The notes: generated by a model from the sequence alone, not told the origin. A DNA stretch of 64,000 nt from Clostridiales bacterium UBA1770 (GCA_002315325.1 DCGU01000054.1:36100-100099); one strand, 5' to 3'; counted from the first letter of the stretch, positions 33,416 through 42,400 are shown. Numbers and translations: made by a program.

Positions 33416-34957
33416 ATGGGTTCACAAAGCATTTTAATTATGTGCGTCATCTTCGCCTACCTGGTCGGGATGATTTTAATCGGTTTCTTCTACTCCAAGA
33501 AGAGCAAGGCCTCCGGTGACTATTTCCTGGGCGGCCGTAAGCTCGGCCCCTGGGTCACCGCCATGAGCGCCGAGGCATCCGATATGTCCAGCTACCTTTT
33601 GATGGGTTTACCGGGCTTGGCTTACCTGTGCGGTCTGGCCGAGGTTTCCTGGACCGTCATCGGTCTGGCTGTCGGTACGTATCTCAACTTCCTGCTGGTT
33701 TCCGGCCGTTTGCGCCGCTACACCGAGAAGTTGGGTGCCATCACGGTTCCGGATTACTTCTCCCGCCGCTTCGGTGACGACAAGCACAGCCTGTCGCTGA
33801 TTGCCGCGCTGGTGATTTTGATTTTCTTCATTCCCTACACCGCGTCCGGCTTTAAGGCCGTCGGCACGTTGTTCAACAGCCTGTTCGGTTGGAACTACCA
33901 CGTCTCTATGATTGTCGGTGCCGTCGTCATCGTTTGCTACACCGTTCTGGGCGGCTTCCTGGCCGTTTCCACCACCGACCTGATTCAAAGCATCTTCATG
34001 ACCATTGCCCTGGCCGCCATCATTATCTTCGGTGTTACCAAGGTCGGCGGCATATCCGTCGTGATGGACAACGCCAAAAACGTTTCCGGTTATCTCAACG
34101 TATTCCAAGGCACAAAGAACGTCGTATCCAATGCAGCAGCCGGTTCCTTCGGCTTTTTGCCGATCGTATCCACGTTGGCATGGGGTCTGGGCTACTTCGG
34201 TATGCCCCACATTCTGCTGCGCTTTATGGCCATTCGTAAAGAAGAAGAGCTCAAGGCTTCCCGCCGTATCGCTTCCGTTTGGGTTGTCGTATCCATGGCT
34301 GTTGCCGTCTTCATCGGTATTATGGGTCTGTCCCTGTCCAAGACCGGTGCCATCGCCTGGCTGGGCACCTCCTCCGATTCCGAAACCGTTATCATCAAGA
34401 TTGCCAACCTGATGAGCCAAAACGGCATTCTGTTGACCATTTTCGCCGGCATCGTTCTGGCGGGCATCCTGGCCGCCACCATGTCCACGGCAGACTCCCA
34501 GCTGCTGGCCGCCTCCTCCAGTGTGGCGCAGGACCTGGCGCAGACCGTTATGGGCCTAAAGCTCAAAGAAAAGACCTCCATGTGGCTGGCACGTGCGACC
34601 GTTGCCGTGATTGCCGTTATCGGTGTCGTACTGGCCTGGAACCCCAACAGTTCCGTCTTCCGTGTCGTTTCCTTTGCCTGGGCAGGCTTCGGTGCCGCCT
34701 TCGGTCCCGTCGTTCTGTTCTCCCTGTTCTGGCGCAGAATGAATAAAGCAGGGGCACTTGCCGGTATGGTATCCGGCGGTCTGATGGTCTTTTTGTGGAA
34801 GTTCGTCATCCGTCCTCTCGGTGGCGCCTGGGACATCTACGAACTGCTGCCGGCCTTCATCGTTTCCTGCATCGCCATCGTCGTCGTCAGCCTGTTGACC
34901 AAGGCACCGGATGAAGAAATCACTTCCGTTTACGACGCCGTGAAAAACAAAGCTTAA
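33416..34957 (+). CDS. putP: sodium/proline symporter
   Basis: 513 residues with 13 predicted transmembrane helices, full length for PutP. The family motifs are intact: DYFLGGRKLGPWVTAMSAEASDMSSYLLMGLPG (residues 35-67, with the sodium and proline contacts around Ser57), GAITVPDYFSRRFGD, and LAWGLGYFGMPHILLRFMAI. It imports proline with sodium. The gene is rich in optimal codons (GTC, CTG, TCC). Proline could serve in Stickland-type fermentation or osmoprotection; the window does not show which. Confidence 0.93.
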   Translation: MGSQSILIMCVIFAYLVGMILIGFFYSKKSKASGDYFLGGRKLGPWVTAMSAEASDMSSYLLMGLPGLAYLCGLAEVSWTVIGLAVGTYLNFLLVSGRLRRYTEKLGAITVPDYFSRRFGDDKHSLSLIAALVILIFFIPYTASGFKAVGTLFNSLFGWNYHVSMIVGAVVIVCYTVLGGFLAVSTTDLIQSIFMTIALAAIIIFGVTKVGGISVVMDNAKNVSGYLNVFQGTKNVVSNAAAGSFGFLPIVSTLAWGLGYFGMPHILLRFMAIRKEEELKASRRIASVWVVVSMAVAVFIGIMGLSLSKTGAIAWLGTSSDSETVIIKIANLMSQNGILLTIFAGIVLAGILAATMSTADSQLLAASSSVAQDLAQTVMGLKLKEKTSMWLARATVAVIAVIGVVLAWNPNSSVFRVVSFAWAGFGAAFGPVVLFSLFWRRMNKAGALAGMVSGGLMVFLWKFVIRPLGGAWDIYELLPAFIVSCIAIVVVSLLTKAPDEEITSVYDAVKNKA

Positions 34958-34972
34958 TCCCATCTTTATAAT

Positions 34973-35014
34973 AAAAGCCCGACAGCATCGGCAACCGTTG
35001 CTGTCGGGCTTTTC
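34973..35014. terminator. bidirectional terminator between putP and the GH63-like gene
   Basis: Perfect 14-bp stem (34973-34986 with 35000-35013) with A and T runs on both sides. Confidence 0.85.
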
Positions 35015-35054
35015 ACGTAACGTTGCTTCTTACAACGAATGGGATGGATGGTTT

Positions 35055-36236
35055 TCAATCACTGCAAATGAACTCCACGCAGAAAGCACAGGACCAGCCG
35101 AATTCCTTGGCACCCAGGCCTTCGCGCGTGATGGGATTGTAATACTCATAAATTGTCTTGGCATCGCCGTGCACGGTGGACAATACCCAGCGGCGCACGT
35201 CAGCGGCCAATTTGTCGTACCCGTAGGCACGCAGGCCCTGTGCGGCAAACCAGGCGTAATTGAGCCACACGGGACCGCGCCAATAGTCCCCTGCAGAAAA
35301 GGTCGGGTGATTCATGGCCACGCTGGGCATGGACGGGAAATATTCCTTCGGATCGGCGGCACGTTTCGCCATGGCGGCGGCGTGTTCCGGTGAAGCGGCG
35401 CCGGCAAACAGCGGCACGAAGAAGACACTTGACGTCACGTCACTGAATTGCCCCGTGAAGCGGTCGCGGTCCAGATAGGACTGCGCTTCGTCGCTCCACA
35501 GCGTCGTATCCAGTGCCTGTGCCAGCGCATCGCGTTTTTGCCGCCACGCATCGCTTTCATCCTTTTTACCCAGGCGGTCAGCCATATCGGCAAGCGCGTC
35601 GTAGAACGTCACCATAAAGCCGTTGAGATCGACGGCCAGCAGGTTATCCACGCCGTTGTCCCAGCGGGGCGAGGTATCCATACCGCTCTCCCATTTTTGA
35701 TGCTTGCGCCATTCATCGCCCACGTGCAGCGCATCGTAATAAAACAAACCCGTTTTTTCGTCGCAGCGCTTATTTGCCCAGAAACCTTCGTTTTTTACAA
35801 AATGCGCGTAGGCATCCGGCAACAGGTCGGGACGAGGGGCGCGGCGGTACACCCGTGCAAATGCCCAGGCCATCACGGGCGGTTTGGAATAGGTATCCAT
35901 ACGGGAGCCGTCGGTACGGATGACGTCGGGGAAAATGCCGTCGTCACCTTGATTGGCAAAAAAGATGGCAAACTGCTCGTAGGCCAGGTCGGGATCGAAC
36001 CGTGAAACGGCAAGGGCGTGGAAGGCAGAATCCCAGTTCCACACGCCTTTGTAGGTGCGGGGGGACGGCACGATGCCGCGATACGGGCCCCAGGCGTTGT
36101 CCGGGCTGTCGATCAAGTTGCCGATGAGCGTATTCGTGGCGCGGCGCAGCACGTCGATATCACGGTTGCCCAATTTTAATTTTTCAATGGTTTCTTTCAG
36201 CCAGGCGTCGCGCTTGGCCGTCAAAGTCTCATTCAT
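35055..36236 (-). CDS. GH63-like (alpha/alpha)6 glycosidase
   Basis: 393 residues. The catalytic barrel resembles GH63 enzymes (mannosylglycerate hydrolase and YgjK group): YKGVWNWDSAFHALAVSRFDP (about 62-82), WESGMDTSPRWDNGVDN (about 182-198; Asp in SGMDTSPRWD is the likely acid), GDYWRGPVWLNYAWF, and a C-terminal TIYEYYNPITREGLGAKEFGWSCAF with the likely base Glu. Substrate is probably an alpha-glucoside or alpha-mannoside. No signal peptide. It is the last gene of the set with the YdcF-like and GH43-like genes, 24 bases after the YdcF-like gene. Confidence 0.85.
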   Translation of the reverse strand: MNETLTAKRDAWLKETIEKLKLGNRDIDVLRRATNTLIGNLIDSPDNAWGPYRGIVPSPRTYKGVWNWDSAFHALAVSRFDPDLAYEQFAIFFANQGDDGIFPDVIRTDGSRMDTYSKPPVMAWAFARVYRRAPRPDLLPDAYAHFVKNEGFWANKRCDEKTGLFYYDALHVGDEWRKHQKWESGMDTSPRWDNGVDNLLAVDLNGFMVTFYDALADMADRLGKKDESDAWRQKRDALAQALDTTLWSDEAQSYLDRDRFTGQFSDVTSSVFFVPLFAGAASPEHAAAMAKRAADPKEYFPSMPSVAMNHPTFSAGDYWRGPVWLNYAWFAAQGLRAYGYDKLAADVRRWVLSTVHGDAKTIYEYYNPITREGLGAKEFGWSCAFCVEFICSD

Positions 36237-36260
36237 AGGATGGTTTCTCTCCTTTTCGGT

Positions 36261-37007
36261 TTATCCGGGGAATAACATATATTTGATGATTGCCAACGTT
36301 TCCCGCAGCATATTGTGCGGCAGGTACAGCGGGGATAGATCGGCGGCAATACCGCACACGTCGGTGTACCCCAGCGCCTTGGCCATTTGCAGGGCGCGGA
36401 AAACGTGGAAATTGTTGGTGACAATCCCGACGCTGACGTCCGACGGCAGCAAATCTTTGCTGTTGGTCAGATTTTGCAGCGTGGTGCGTGACGTATCTTC
36501 CAAAAGAATGCGCGACGCGTCGATGCCGTTTTGTATGAGATAGTCGGCCATACCACGCGCCTCGCTCCAGGGTTCGTTGGTTCCCTGCCCGCCCGACACG
36601 ATGCAAATCGTTTCGGGATTGGCGTTCAAATAATCAATGGCAACGTTCAATCGGCGGCGCAGAATGGAGCCGGGACCGTCCGGTTTTACCTGGGCGCCCA
36701 GCACGATGACGTAATCGAGGTTTTCTTCTCCCTTGGCACCGAAGCCCGACAAAATGCAGCCCTGTACGGCCAAAAAGAACAGTAAGCCGAGGCAGACAAA
36801 TCCCAAGAGCACGCGGCGCAGTTCCTGCGGCATACGGGCAAACCAACGTTTACCGACGGCAACCGTCAAAAGTGCAAATACGCCTGCAATGACGAACCAA
36901 ATGACGTAAAACGCGCTGCCGGTATTCAGGCTTGCAATCGCAATGCCGTACAAAATGCAAAGAAGCGAAAACGCACCCAACAGGCAACAACCGATTTTTC
37001 GTTTCAC
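36261..37007 (-). CDS. YdcF/SanA-like DUF218 membrane protein
   Basis: 248 residues with three or four N-terminal transmembrane helices (to about 90) and a DUF218 domain: LDYVIVLGAQVKPDGPGSILRRRLNVAIDYL, CIVSGGQGTNEPWSEARGMADYLIQNGI and VGIVTNNFHVFRALQMAKALG. Such proteins are linked to envelope functions (SanA, vancomycin resistance at high temperature, ElyC), reaction unknown. The start codon is GTG, overlapping the stop of the upstream gene (GTGA), with GGAGG seven bases before it. Its place between two glycosidase genes is odd. Confidence 0.85.
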   Translation of the reverse strand: MKRKIGCCLLGAFSLLCILYGIAIASLNTGSAFYVIWFVIAGVFALLTVAVGKRWFARMPQELRRVLLGFVCLGLLFFLAVQGCILSGFGAKGEENLDYVIVLGAQVKPDGPGSILRRRLNVAIDYLNANPETICIVSGGQGTNEPWSEARGMADYLIQNGIDASRILLEDTSRTTLQNLTNSKDLLPSDVSVGIVTNNFHVFRALQMAKALGYTDVCGIAADLSPLYLPHNMLRETLAIIKYMLFPG

Positions 37008-38515
37008 GCGTCGTCCTCCATCCGCTTTGCCGACAGACCGAACACCGTGAAGTCAATCACACCGGTGCGGAGCCCACCGCGTTCGTTGATAAAGCGCAGG
37101 CGCACCTTTTCGCACGGCACTGCCGGGAACGTATCGTAGGCGATATTCATCTCCGCCGTATTATCCATCTTATCCAGTATCGTAAACCACGCGCCATGCG
37201 CGTACCCCTGTAGTGCATAGTGAACGGGAGCGGGCAACACCCCCTTGGCATAATCCAAACCGACGTCGCGCCAAAAGACGCGCAGGGCACCCACGGCAAA
37301 GGAACCCGACAGGTCGCATTCCAGCCACGGTTCGGCATCGTCATCGGCAGGCTGCCAGAAGGACAAATTGTTTTCATCCGTGGCATAAACGGGATCACGC
37401 CCCTCGCGGCTGCTTGACGCAGTCGGGCGGACCGCCGCGCACAGGGAAAGTGCGCCGGGCGTTGCATCCGGCGTCAGTTTTGCGGGGGAAACACCCGGCA
37501 CGTATTGCGGCACGTCGCTGACGCCGATGGGACAGTACAACTCGCCGTTTTCGTCCACGTCCACACGGTCCATGCCGATGCGGCGCTCGTAGCGATGCAG
37601 GTACGGGGCGGCAATCGTGAAAAACGCCCACAGCGTATTGCCCGACCCGTGCTCCACACAGCCGTGTCCGGCACCGGCCACAATCCCGCCGCGGTGGAAG
37701 GTCAAGGGATTGCGCTTTTGCGGTTTGAAGTCGTCCAACGGCGACACGTCGCTGACGTACACCGCCATACAGTAGGAGGCGTCACAGGTATCGGGTGCGG
37801 CGTAAATCAAATAATAGCGGCCGTTGTGCTTGAGCATATGCGGGCCCTCGCACCAACCGAAATCAATCTCTTGGCCATACAGCCCGTGCCGTTCCCAGGG
37901 TTTGTTGACCGGATCCATATCGATGAGCGTCACGGGGCCGCGTACAACCTGCCGCGGATTTTCCACGTCCAATTCATACCCGATAATGCGCAGGCCGAAC
38001 CCCTCGAAGGTATCGGGATTTGGGGGGCAGTCCACAGCGTACAGATACAACCGTCCGTCGTCATCGGCAAAAATACCGGGGTCGCCCGGCACGAATGGCG
38101 TGCCGTCCGGCATCATAAAATCGCCGAGTTCCGTGAAGGGGCCCAGCGGGTCGTCCGTCACGTAGAGCGGGCAGCACCAGGACGTCATCAAATATTTGTC
38201 ACGCCAACGGCAAATCGTGGGGCTGTATTTGGGATTGTAGGGAGTCGTTCTTTTGTGCTCCCAGTGCTCAAAGTCCGACGTCACCCACGCCATACCGTAA
38301 CTGGGATAGAGATACCATTTGCCGTTTTCGTAAAAGACGGTGGGGTCACTGATGGAACGATAGTCGGGGCCCGTCACGTTTTCCGGCTTGCCGGTATCAC
38401 CGAGTATACCGTGCGTTGCGTTCATCCAGTCATCCGTGCCGCGCGGGAGTTCCGGCAGCGACAGGGGGTTGCAATAGGTATGGAGACAAAAATCTTTTTT
38501 CTTTTTTTGATTCAT
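37004..38515 (-). CDS. GH43-like glycosidase with C-terminal carbohydrate-binding-like domain
   Basis: 503 residues. The five-bladed GH43 propeller is seen with YRSISDPTVFYENGKWYLYPSYG (the Asp of SDPT is the expected base), PFVPGDPGIFADDDGRLYLYAVD (pKa modulator Asp) and GWCEGPHMLKHNGRYYLIYA (Glu as acid). A C-terminal F5/8-type domain (about 370-495) may bind glycan: ATDENNLSFWQPADDDAEPWLECDL. Substrate type (arabinan or xylan) cannot be resolved. No signal peptide. Start at 38515 since the GGCGG site suits that ATG; a GTG four codons upstream sits too close to the site. It leads an operon with the YdcF-like and GH63-like genes. Confidence 0.8.
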   Translation of the reverse strand: MNQKKKKDFCLHTYCNPLSLPELPRGTDDWMNATHGILGDTGKPENVTGPDYRSISDPTVFYENGKWYLYPSYGMAWVTSDFEHWEHKRTTPYNPKYSPTICRWRDKYLMTSWCCPLYVTDDPLGPFTELGDFMMPDGTPFVPGDPGIFADDDGRLYLYAVDCPPNPDTFEGFGLRIIGYELDVENPRQVVRGPVTLIDMDPVNKPWERHGLYGQEIDFGWCEGPHMLKHNGRYYLIYAAPDTCDASYCMAVYVSDVSPLDDFKPQKRNPLTFHRGGIVAGAGHGCVEHGSGNTLWAFFTIAAPYLHRYERRIGMDRVDVDENGELYCPIGVSDVPQYVPGVSPAKLTPDATPGALSLCAAVRPTASSSREGRDPVYATDENNLSFWQPADDDAEPWLECDLSGSFAVGALRVFWRDVGLDYAKGVLPAPVHYALQGYAHGAWFTILDKMDNTAEMNIAYDTFPAVPCEKVRLRFINERGGLRTGVIDFTVFGLSAKRMEDDA

Positions 38516-38653
38516 TGTGGACGTCACCGCCTTTTTGCTTGGTTGACGTCATTATACCACATTTTACGATGCGATACCACACCCGCAACTCATTTCATTT
38601 TGTCGTCGTTATTCTGCACAAAACACACGCCCGATTTTTGTGCTTTTTATCCA

Positions 38654-38682
38654 TTGGCAGTATCACAAAAATATGATAAAAT
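38654..38682 (+). promoter_or_regulatory. promoter of the solute-binding protein gene
   Basis: TTGGCA (38654-38659), 17-nt spacer, TAAAAT (38677-38682); GGAGGAAC precedes the start at 38741. Confidence 0.65.
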
Positions 38683-38740
38683 AATATCGCTTGAAAAAGA
38701 CACACAAAGCACATTTTACATCATAAACGAGGAGGAACAC

Positions 38741-40297
38741 ATGAAAACCATGCGCAAATTACTGGCTCTCATTCTGGCGCTCCTGATGGTTGCCGGGACG
38801 CTCTCACTCGTTGCCTGCGGCGGCGAAACAGATCCCGAACAAGGCAAAAAGGATGACCCCATCGATACCCCGGATACGCCGGACACACCGGATACACCGG
38901 ATACCCCCGACACGCCCGACACGCCTGATACGCCGGATACGCCCGACGATCCCACCGAAACCAAAAAGTACCTGGACAATATGCCCGAGACGATGGACTT
39001 CGGCGGTGAAACCGTTACGTTCCTCATCAGCAGCGATAACGGAGAAGCAACGTTCGTACTGATTAAAGACGAAAACAACTATAACGACGGCGACGCGGTT
39101 GAACACGGTATTTATACCCGCCAGCAGAATCTGCAGGAACGTTTGAACGTCACCATGAGTATGGTGGAAGATGAATCCTCCGGCATCAAGGCTAAAATTC
39201 AGGCCGAAATCGACAGTGGTACCAACGATTACGATATCGTCATCGGTGACCTGAAGCAGCACGTCGGCTACTGCATCCAAAACGGCATTCTGAATATGAA
39301 CAAGCTGTCGAACGTAGATCTGACGCAAAATTACTGGAACAAAACCTACTCCGATAAATGGGCCTACAAGACTTCCCAATATTGGGCTACCGGCGACGCC
39401 TCCGGCACGCTGATTAAATTGACAATGGGTATGGTTGTCAACGACGCCCTGTTTGAAAAATACAACTCCGGCGTTGACATCTTTGAGGTTGTCAACAGCG
39501 GTGAATGGACCACGGAAAAATTGATTGAATATACGCAGACCTGCTTTGAAGACAAGACCGGTGACGGTGCAACCGAAGATGACGTATACGGTCTTCGTTT
39601 TGCTAATGCATGGACCACCGGCGGTACGTTTATGCGCGGTGCCGGCTGGGCTTCCACCGTCGAAGGCAAATCCAAATGGAGCGTTGAACTGGCAGGCGAA
39701 CACAACCTGGCTGTTTACGAAGCCGTTAACAAAATGCTGTTCCAAAACAACGGCGCTAAGATGGTCAACAGCACAGCCTTCGGCAATGAGCTGTGCATGA
39801 TGTGTACTGAAATGCTTGGTGCATTGTCCTCCATGCGCGATTTTACGTTTGATTTCAGCTTCATTCCCTGCCCCAAGTACAGTGCGGAAGACGATTACCG
39901 TGCCTACACCTTTGAGGGTTTGGGTATCGTCGGGTGTCTCGGCACTCTGCCTGCTGCTAAATACGAAATGGTCGGTGCAGCAATGGAATGCTATGCATCC
40001 ATGGGTAAACAGTACGTGACCGAAGGTTACTACGAAATCGCTCTGCGTACCAAATACGCCCGCAACAGCGGTTCCTACAAGGCCATCGAACTCGTCCACG
40101 ACGGTATCTGGGCCGATATGGGCTTTGCATGGTGCGGTTCCCTTTCCGAAATTGACACTTGGATCACCGGTGTTATCTGTTCCCAGAGAAACTTGGCAAG
40201 CGCTGCTGCATCTGATCAAGCAGCCTACCAAAAACTGCTGGATCAGGTTTATACGAACCTGAAGAAACAGAACGACAAGGATAAAGAAGCAGGTTAA
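38741..40297 (+). CDS. orphan extracellular solute-binding lipoprotein (family 1-like)
   Basis: 518 residues. Lipoprotein signal peptide (ALILALLMVAGTLSLVAC, lipobox Cys at about 27) followed by an unusual linker of nine Asp-Thr-Pro triplets (about 42-68) and then a sugar-type ABC binding domain: TVTFLISSDNGEA, QERLNVTMSMVEDESSGIKAKIQAEIDSGTNDYDIVIGD, YGLRFANAWTTGGTFMRGAG. Such proteins bind oligosaccharides for an ABC importer, but no permease or ATPase gene lies nearby, so it must use a transporter encoded elsewhere or serve as a surface sugar trap. It shares the intergenic region with the GH43-like operon. Usage of frequent codons and a good promoter suggest high expression. Confidence 0.85.
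   Translation: MKTMRKLLALILALLMVAGTLSLVACGGETDPEQGKKDDPIDTPDTPDTPDTPDTPDTPDTPDTPDTPDDPTETKKYLDNMPETMDFGGETVTFLISSDNGEATFVLIKDENNYNDGDAVEHGIYTRQQNLQERLNVTMSMVEDESSGIKAKIQAEIDSGTNDYDIVIGDLKQHVGYCIQNGILNMNKLSNVDLTQNYWNKTYSDKWAYKTSQYWATGDASGTLIKLTMGMVVNDALFEKYNSGVDIFEVVNSGEWTTEKLIEYTQTCFEDKTGDGATEDDVYGLRFANAWTTGGTFMRGAGWASTVEGKSKWSVELAGEHNLAVYEAVNKMLFQNNGAKMVNSTAFGNELCMMCTEMLGALSSMRDFTFDFSFIPCPKYSAEDDYRAYTFEGLGIVGCLGTLPAAKYEMVGAAMECYASMGKQYVTEGYYEIALRTKYARNSGSYKAIELVHDGIWADMGFAWCGSLSEIDTWITGVICSQRNLASAAASDQAAYQKLLDQVYTNLKKQNDKDKEAG
38864..38944 (+). repeat. 9-nt microsatellite coding for (Asp-Thr-Pro)9
   Basis: Nine in-frame copies of gat/gac-acn-ccn, with silent variation between copies. Length changes in such arrays keep the frame. 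It forms a proline-rich spacer between the lipid anchor and the binding domain. Confidence 0.9.
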
Positions 40298-40314
40298 TCT
40301 ACCGCTATCATTTG

Positions 40315-40347
40315 CAGCGGGAGACGATTTCGTCTCCCGCTGTTTTT
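40315..40347 (+). terminator. terminator of the solute-binding protein gene
   Basis: 13-bp perfect stem (40315-40327 with 40330-40342) and TTTTT. Confidence 0.85.
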
Positions 40348-40357
40348 CGTCACACGG

Positions 40358-40386
40358 TTGCAGTACTTATTCTTTTGGTATATAAT
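40358..40386 (+). promoter_or_regulatory. promoter of the SGNH hydrolase gene
   Basis: TTGCAG (40358-40363), 17-nt spacer, TATAAT (40381-40386). It follows the terminator, so this gene is transcribed separately from the binding protein. Confidence 0.65.
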
Positions 40387-40449
40387 ATATCTAACGAAAC
40401 GGCGTGCGTGAAGCGCACCGTATTACCATCGATAAAGAAGGGCAAAACG

Positions 40450-41088
40450 ATGAAAACAATTTTATTTATGGGCGACTCCATCACCGACGTCGGCCGCAAT
40501 ACCAATAACGGCAGCCAGATTTCCATAGGACAGGGATATCCCCTGCTCGTTACCGGCCGCTTGGGCGTCAAATACCCCGGGCAGTTCAACTTTGTCAACA
40601 CCGGTGTCAGCGGCAACCGCGTGGTCAACATTTACGCCCGCATCAAGGCGGACGTGTGGAACTATGCCCCTGACGTACACAGCATCCTGATCGGTGTCAA
40701 CGACGTATGGCACGAGCTCAACGGCAACGGCGTGGAAAACGACCGTTATGACGCCGTATACCGCATGTATATCAGCGACACCTTAAAGCGCTTCCCCAAT
40801 ATGAAGATCATTATCATGGAGCCCTTCGTGCTGCACGGCAGCGCCACCGACGAGCATTGGGATATGTTCGAGCCGGAAGTGGCCCTGCGCGCCGCAACGG
40901 CCAAAAAGATTGCCGCCGACTTTGGCCTATCCTTCCTGCCGTTGCAGAAGATGTTTGACGATGCCTGCAAGATTTGCCCGGCAAGTTACTGGCTGGCGGA
41001 CGGCGTGCATCCGACGCCGGCGGGGCATCAGTTGATTGCAGATGCGTGGCTAGATCTTTTTGAGAAAGAAATTGTGAAGGGGCTGTAA
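40450..41088 (+). CDS. SGNH/GDSL-family hydrolase
   Basis: 212 residues. Block I FMGDSIT with nucleophile Ser10, block II TGVSGNR with the oxyanion Gly, block III GVND at 82-85, block V LADGVHPTP with Asp184 and His187: all four SGNH blocks are complete. Likely a carbohydrate esterase or acyl-ester lipase; no signal peptide. AAGGG precedes the ATG at 40450. The last two codons and stop (GGG CTG TAA) are part of the adjoining repeat element A, so the natural C-terminus may have been replaced. Confidence 0.9.
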   Translation: MKTILFMGDSITDVGRNTNNGSQISIGQGYPLLVTGRLGVKYPGQFNFVNTGVSGNRVVNIYARIKADVWNYAPDVHSILIGVNDVWHELNGNGVENDRYDAVYRMYISDTLKRFPNMKIIIMEPFVLHGSATDEHWDMFEPEVALRAATAKKIAADFGLSFLPLQKMFDDACKICPASYWLADGVHPTPAGHQLIADAWLDLFEKEIVKGL

Positions 41089-41286
41089 AAAAAGCGCCGA
41101 CCGGAAAAGCAGATTTATTATTTTGTTTTATTACGTGCAACGCTTGTTGTTTTCAAGATTTTTTCATCTCTTTAAGAGATAGCGGTATAAGACTTGCTTT
41201 TCCTACCGCCGTTTCCCTCCCTCGCAGTACAGAGTACAGCTAACGGGAGGGAGAACGACGCTTCTGCATCTTTTTTTCCAAGCCCC
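41079..41286 (+). repeat. structured repeat element, copy A (208 bp)
   Basis: Read in the direction of the upstream gene. Ends GGGGCT (41079-41084) and AGCCCC (41281-41286) are complementary, followed inside by AAAAAAAG/CTTTTTTT. Inner stem GGAAAAGCA (41103-41111) with TGCTTTTCC (41195-41203). Apical arm CCCTCCC (41215-41221) with GGGAGGG (41245-41251), which encloses a GTAC-AGA-GTAC hairpin. No coding potential. Similar copies at 41394, 43266 and 43520. Confidence 0.88.
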
Positions 41287-41289
41287 TTC

Positions 41290-41319
41290 GGAGCTGTAAA
41301 AAAGCGCCGACCGAAAAAA
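41290..41319 (+). repeat. fragment of the same repeat (left end only)
   Basis: Only three bases after copy A, the sequence GAGCTGTAAAAAAGCGCC and GACCG repeats the left end of the element (copy A: GGGCTGTAAAAAAAGCGCC), then diverges. It is a degraded or truncated copy. Confidence 0.7.
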
Positions 41320-41336
41320 CTCTTTTCTCAGATATT

Positions 41337-41379
41337 AAAAAGGTGTTGGTAAAACGATTGTTTTACCAACACCTTTTTT
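41337..41379. terminator. bidirectional terminator between two repeat copies
   Basis: Stem of 19 bp (41337-41355 with 41360-41378), GATT loop, A and T tracts on the two sides. It separates the plus-strand SGNH gene from the minus-strand pepE. Confidence 0.8.
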
Positions 41380-41393
41380 GCTAACGCTTTTAT

Positions 41394-41597
41394 GGTGCTA
41401 GGGAAAAAAGTGGCAGAATCGTCGATCTTCCAACGCCAGACGTACCCAAGTACGTCAAGTGGGAAATCGGCGATAGGAAAAGCGCGTCTTTGAGCGTGAT
41501 TTCTTATATTTTATAATCAAGTTGAAGACGCAACAAGCATTGAACAAGATATAAATAATCTTTTGGCTTTTCCGATCTGACCTTTTTTCACAGCACC
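41394..41597 (-). repeat. structured repeat element, copy B (204 bp)
   Basis: Inverted relative to copy A. On the minus strand it starts two bases after the pepE stop. Ends GGTGCT/AGCACC are still complementary although one pair differs from the other copies (G-C to T-A). Inner stem 41476-41483 with 41566-41573 (GGAAAAGC/GCTTTTCC) is kept. The apical arm has a different sequence with a perfect GACGTAC/GTACGTC hairpin. Confidence 0.88.
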
Positions 41598-41599
41598 TA

Positions 41600-42349
41600 T
41601 CATTTTTTCTTGGGATAAATGTACGGCCCCTTCCCGTCAGGCATATGCAGCACCAGCGGTTCCTTCTGCAGGTCGTGGAGTGCGAAGCCCTCGTTGATGG
41701 GGAGATAGTAGGCCGTGTGGGCGGGGTTACGGTGGGAGTCGATGACTTCATAGGTACCGTCGACGAAGGCAACGGCAATGTCGTTATCGACGCCGAGGCC
41801 GTCGTATTCCTGCATCCAAACGTCCTTGGGGAAGCCGGTCCAGTCCTCGTAGTGCGGGCACATGCAGTACGGCAGGATATCCAGGCCGCGCAGCAGGCAA
41901 TACTGGCCGTTGTCGTAGGTGTTATCGTAGGCATACTTGAACCAGGAGTGTGCACCGGCACTCTGTCCTGCGCAAACGACACCGTTTTCATACGCCTGTT
42001 TCAAATACACGTCGGCGTGCGTTTTGCGCCAGGTATCCAGCAGGAACTTGGTGTCTCCGCCGCCGCCGTAAATGACAGACGCGGAGAGAATCGTTTCACG
42101 GATCTGCTCCTCGGTCAGGTTGGGATCGGTCAGGCAGAGATAGTCCACCTGCACGAAGCCGTGGCGCTTGAAATAATCCGTAACGATCGGTTCCTTATCG
42201 CGGTCGTCGCGGCCTGCCGTCGGCAGGTACACGGCACGCATGCCGTTTGCACGGCGGGTGTCGTCCACCAAGGAAATAATATAATTTAAGATAGGATCTT
42301 CCTCATTTTCAAAAAAGATACCGCCGCTGCCGGCCACAAATTTACCCAT
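41600..42349 (-). CDS. pepE: peptidase E family (S51) protein
   Basis: 249 residues. YGGGGDTKFLLDTW (about 94-107) and VVCAGQSAGAHSW with the expected nucleophile Ser130 match the S51 family (dipeptidase E, cyanophycinase). It cleaves Asp-X dipeptides or acts on related substrates; the Asp-type preference cannot be shown from sequence alone. AGGAGAAAAAC precedes the ATG. It ends two bases before repeat copy B. Presence of other peptidases (M18, M32, S15-like) in the window fits peptide use. Confidence 0.88.
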   Translation of the reverse strand: MGKFVAGSGGIFFENEEDPILNYIISLVDDTRRANGMRAVYLPTAGRDDRDKEPIVTDYFKRHGFVQVDYLCLTDPNLTEEQIRETILSASVIYGGGGDTKFLLDTWRKTHADVYLKQAYENGVVCAGQSAGAHSWFKYAYDNTYDNGQYCLLRGLDILPYCMCPHYEDWTGFPKDVWMQEYDGLGVDNDIAVAFVDGTYEVIDSHRNPAHTAYYLPINEGFALHDLQKEPLVLHMPDGKGPYIYPKKK

Positions 42350-42400
42350 AGTTTTTCTCCTTTATTTTCTGCGGTTCACGGAAATACACCGCATCCGCTT

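Noticed and set aside
37505..40297. A very long plus-strand reading frame that would start 1.2 kb before the solute-binding protein.
   Set aside because: Its first part is antisense to the well-supported GH43-like gene and its residues do not look like a protein. The real start is at 38741, after GGAGGAAC, with a clean lipoprotein signal peptide.
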